The notes beneath the pieces were generated by a model. The model saw only the letters and a program-made list of their open reading frames with translations. It was not told the origin of the DNA and made no database searches. Of a stretch of DNA of 40,601 nt, positions 39,981 to 40,601 are shown piece after piece. This DNA is from an uncultured Bacteroidales bacterium (GTDB lineage: Bacteria; Bacteroidota; Bacteroidia; Bacteroidales; UBA932), in contig CALVAC010000026.1 of assembly GCA_944325435.1 (NCBI GenBank), forward strand, positions 1 through 40,601. The letters run 5' to 3'. Position 1 is the first letter of the stretch. Each line of letters starts with the position of its first letter. Position numbers and translations under genes: made by a program.

Positions 39981-40574
39981 ATGGACAGATACAACAGTAT
40001 AGCCGTCATATACGGCTGTGATTCATCCGAATGGGAGGTTTCATGCAGGAGCGGAGAGTTTGTGGCTTCCCGTATCGATGGTGCAAGATATGATGTGTAC
40101 GAGATTTTCGCGAGGTTCGGGATATGGTCTCTTGTGGCTTACCGCAGACGCAATTCCATGCGTGTCATCATTCCCGAAGACCGGCGGCCGCAGGTGGACA
40201 AGACAGATTTTTCCGTGATGGTGTCCGGGGAGAAGGTCCGGTTCGACTATGCATATATAATGCAGCACGGGACTCCGGGAGAGAACGGCCTTATGCAGGG
40301 TTACCTGGAGATGCTCGGCATTCCCAAGAGCAGCTGCAATGCGTTCGTGTCGGCCATCTCTTTTGACAAATTTTCCTGCAAGAACTATCTGCGCGGACTT
40401 GATGGGGTCAAATGTGCGCAGGACATTTTCATCAGAAAAGGAGACAGTCTGGCCGGTCTGGCCGGACGTGCTGTCGCGGAACTCGGGCTTCCTATGTTCG
40501 TGAAGCCTACGGATGGGGGCAGCAGTTTCGGTGTGACCAAGGTAAAGAGGACGGCGAACTCACGGTTCCCGTGA
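39981..40574 (+). CDS. ddl: D-alanine--D-alanine ligase, incomplete, probable frameshift
   Basis: Makes the D-Ala-D-Ala dipeptide for peptidoglycan. The readable part (197 residues) matches Bacteroidota Ddl: SIAVIYGCDSSEWEVSCRSG, FDYAYIMQHGTPGENGLMQGYLEMLGIP, then SFDKFSCKNYL and the ATP-grasp glycine loop FVKPTDGGSSFGVTKVK. The frame then reads RTANSRFP and stops at 40572-40574, though the family is about 320-330 residues. From about 40541 the +1 frame reads KEDGELTVPVKADFTAYVS and stays open to the window end, where the family expects more ATP-grasp sequence. A single-base loss near the A-run at 40544-40546 would explain this. Either the gene is broken or the sequence has an error near its end. 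Confidence 0.85.
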   Translation: MDRYNSIAVIYGCDSSEWEVSCRSGEFVASRIDGARYDVYEIFARFGIWSLVAYRRRNSMRVIIPEDRRPQVDKTDFSVMVSGEKVRFDYAYIMQHGTPGENGLMQGYLEMLGIPKSSCNAFVSAISFDKFSCKNYLRGLDGVKCAQDIFIRKGDSLAGLAGRAVAELGLPMFVKPTDGGSSFGVTKVKRTANSRFP

Positions 40575-40601
40575 AGGCTGATTTCACCGCATACGTTTCC
40601 G

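Overview
The window looks like chromosomal DNA of a moderately GC-rich member of the order Bacteroidales (phylum Bacteroidota). The evidence is a Bacteroidota-type 16S rRNA 5' end at the left edge on the minus strand, promoters of the TTTG / TAnnTTTG type in front of most transcription units, many lipoproteins with BACON domains, a SusC/SusD pair, and the general absence of Shine-Dalgarno sequences. I cannot name the genus.

Layout: (1) 1-330, start of a 16S gene with its promoter and leader. (2) 331-6388, mostly housekeeping: a two-gene ChrA transporter, a YidE/AspT-type antiporter, an O-antigen-type flippase, nagB and a lipoprotein cyclophilin. (3) 6389-9090, a gene-poor stretch, then a large BACON/OB-fold lipoprotein with its own promoter and terminator. 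(4) 9312-18489, the most interesting block: six tightly packed co-directional genes encoding a BACON lipoprotein, a NUC1-type non-specific nuclease lipoprotein, an exported endonuclease/exonuclease/phosphatase, a TonB-dependent receptor, a DUF5689-like OB-fold lipoprotein and a second, divergent NUC1 lipoprotein, closed by a strong terminator. I read it as a surface system that cuts extracellular nucleic acid and imports the products, with an OB-fold lipoprotein where SusD would be in a glycan system. (5) 18577-26199 and on to 27184: an M3 metallopeptidase lipoprotein, a palindrome cluster followed by an AAA_14/DUF4143-like ATPase, gpmI, rnr and rsgA. (6) 27199-36764, minus strand: a small polysaccharide utilization locus with a LuxR-type transmembrane regulator, SusC, SusD and a calcineurin-like phosphoesterase fused to a GH16 beta-glucanase. 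(7) 36821-40601: recO, divergent from a class A penicillin-binding protein, then the front part of D-alanine--D-alanine ligase, which appears frameshifted just before the window ends.

How the parts fit: blocks 4 and 6 are two surface nutrient-capture systems built on the same logic (surface hydrolase, surface binding lipoprotein, TonB-dependent pore) but probably for different polymers, nucleic acid and beta-glucan. The cyclophilin and M3 peptidase lipoproteins fit an envelope-oriented lifestyle. Everything else is core metabolism, RNA processing, ribosome maturation, DNA repair and cell-wall synthesis. Function calls rest on motifs read by eye; no database search was run.
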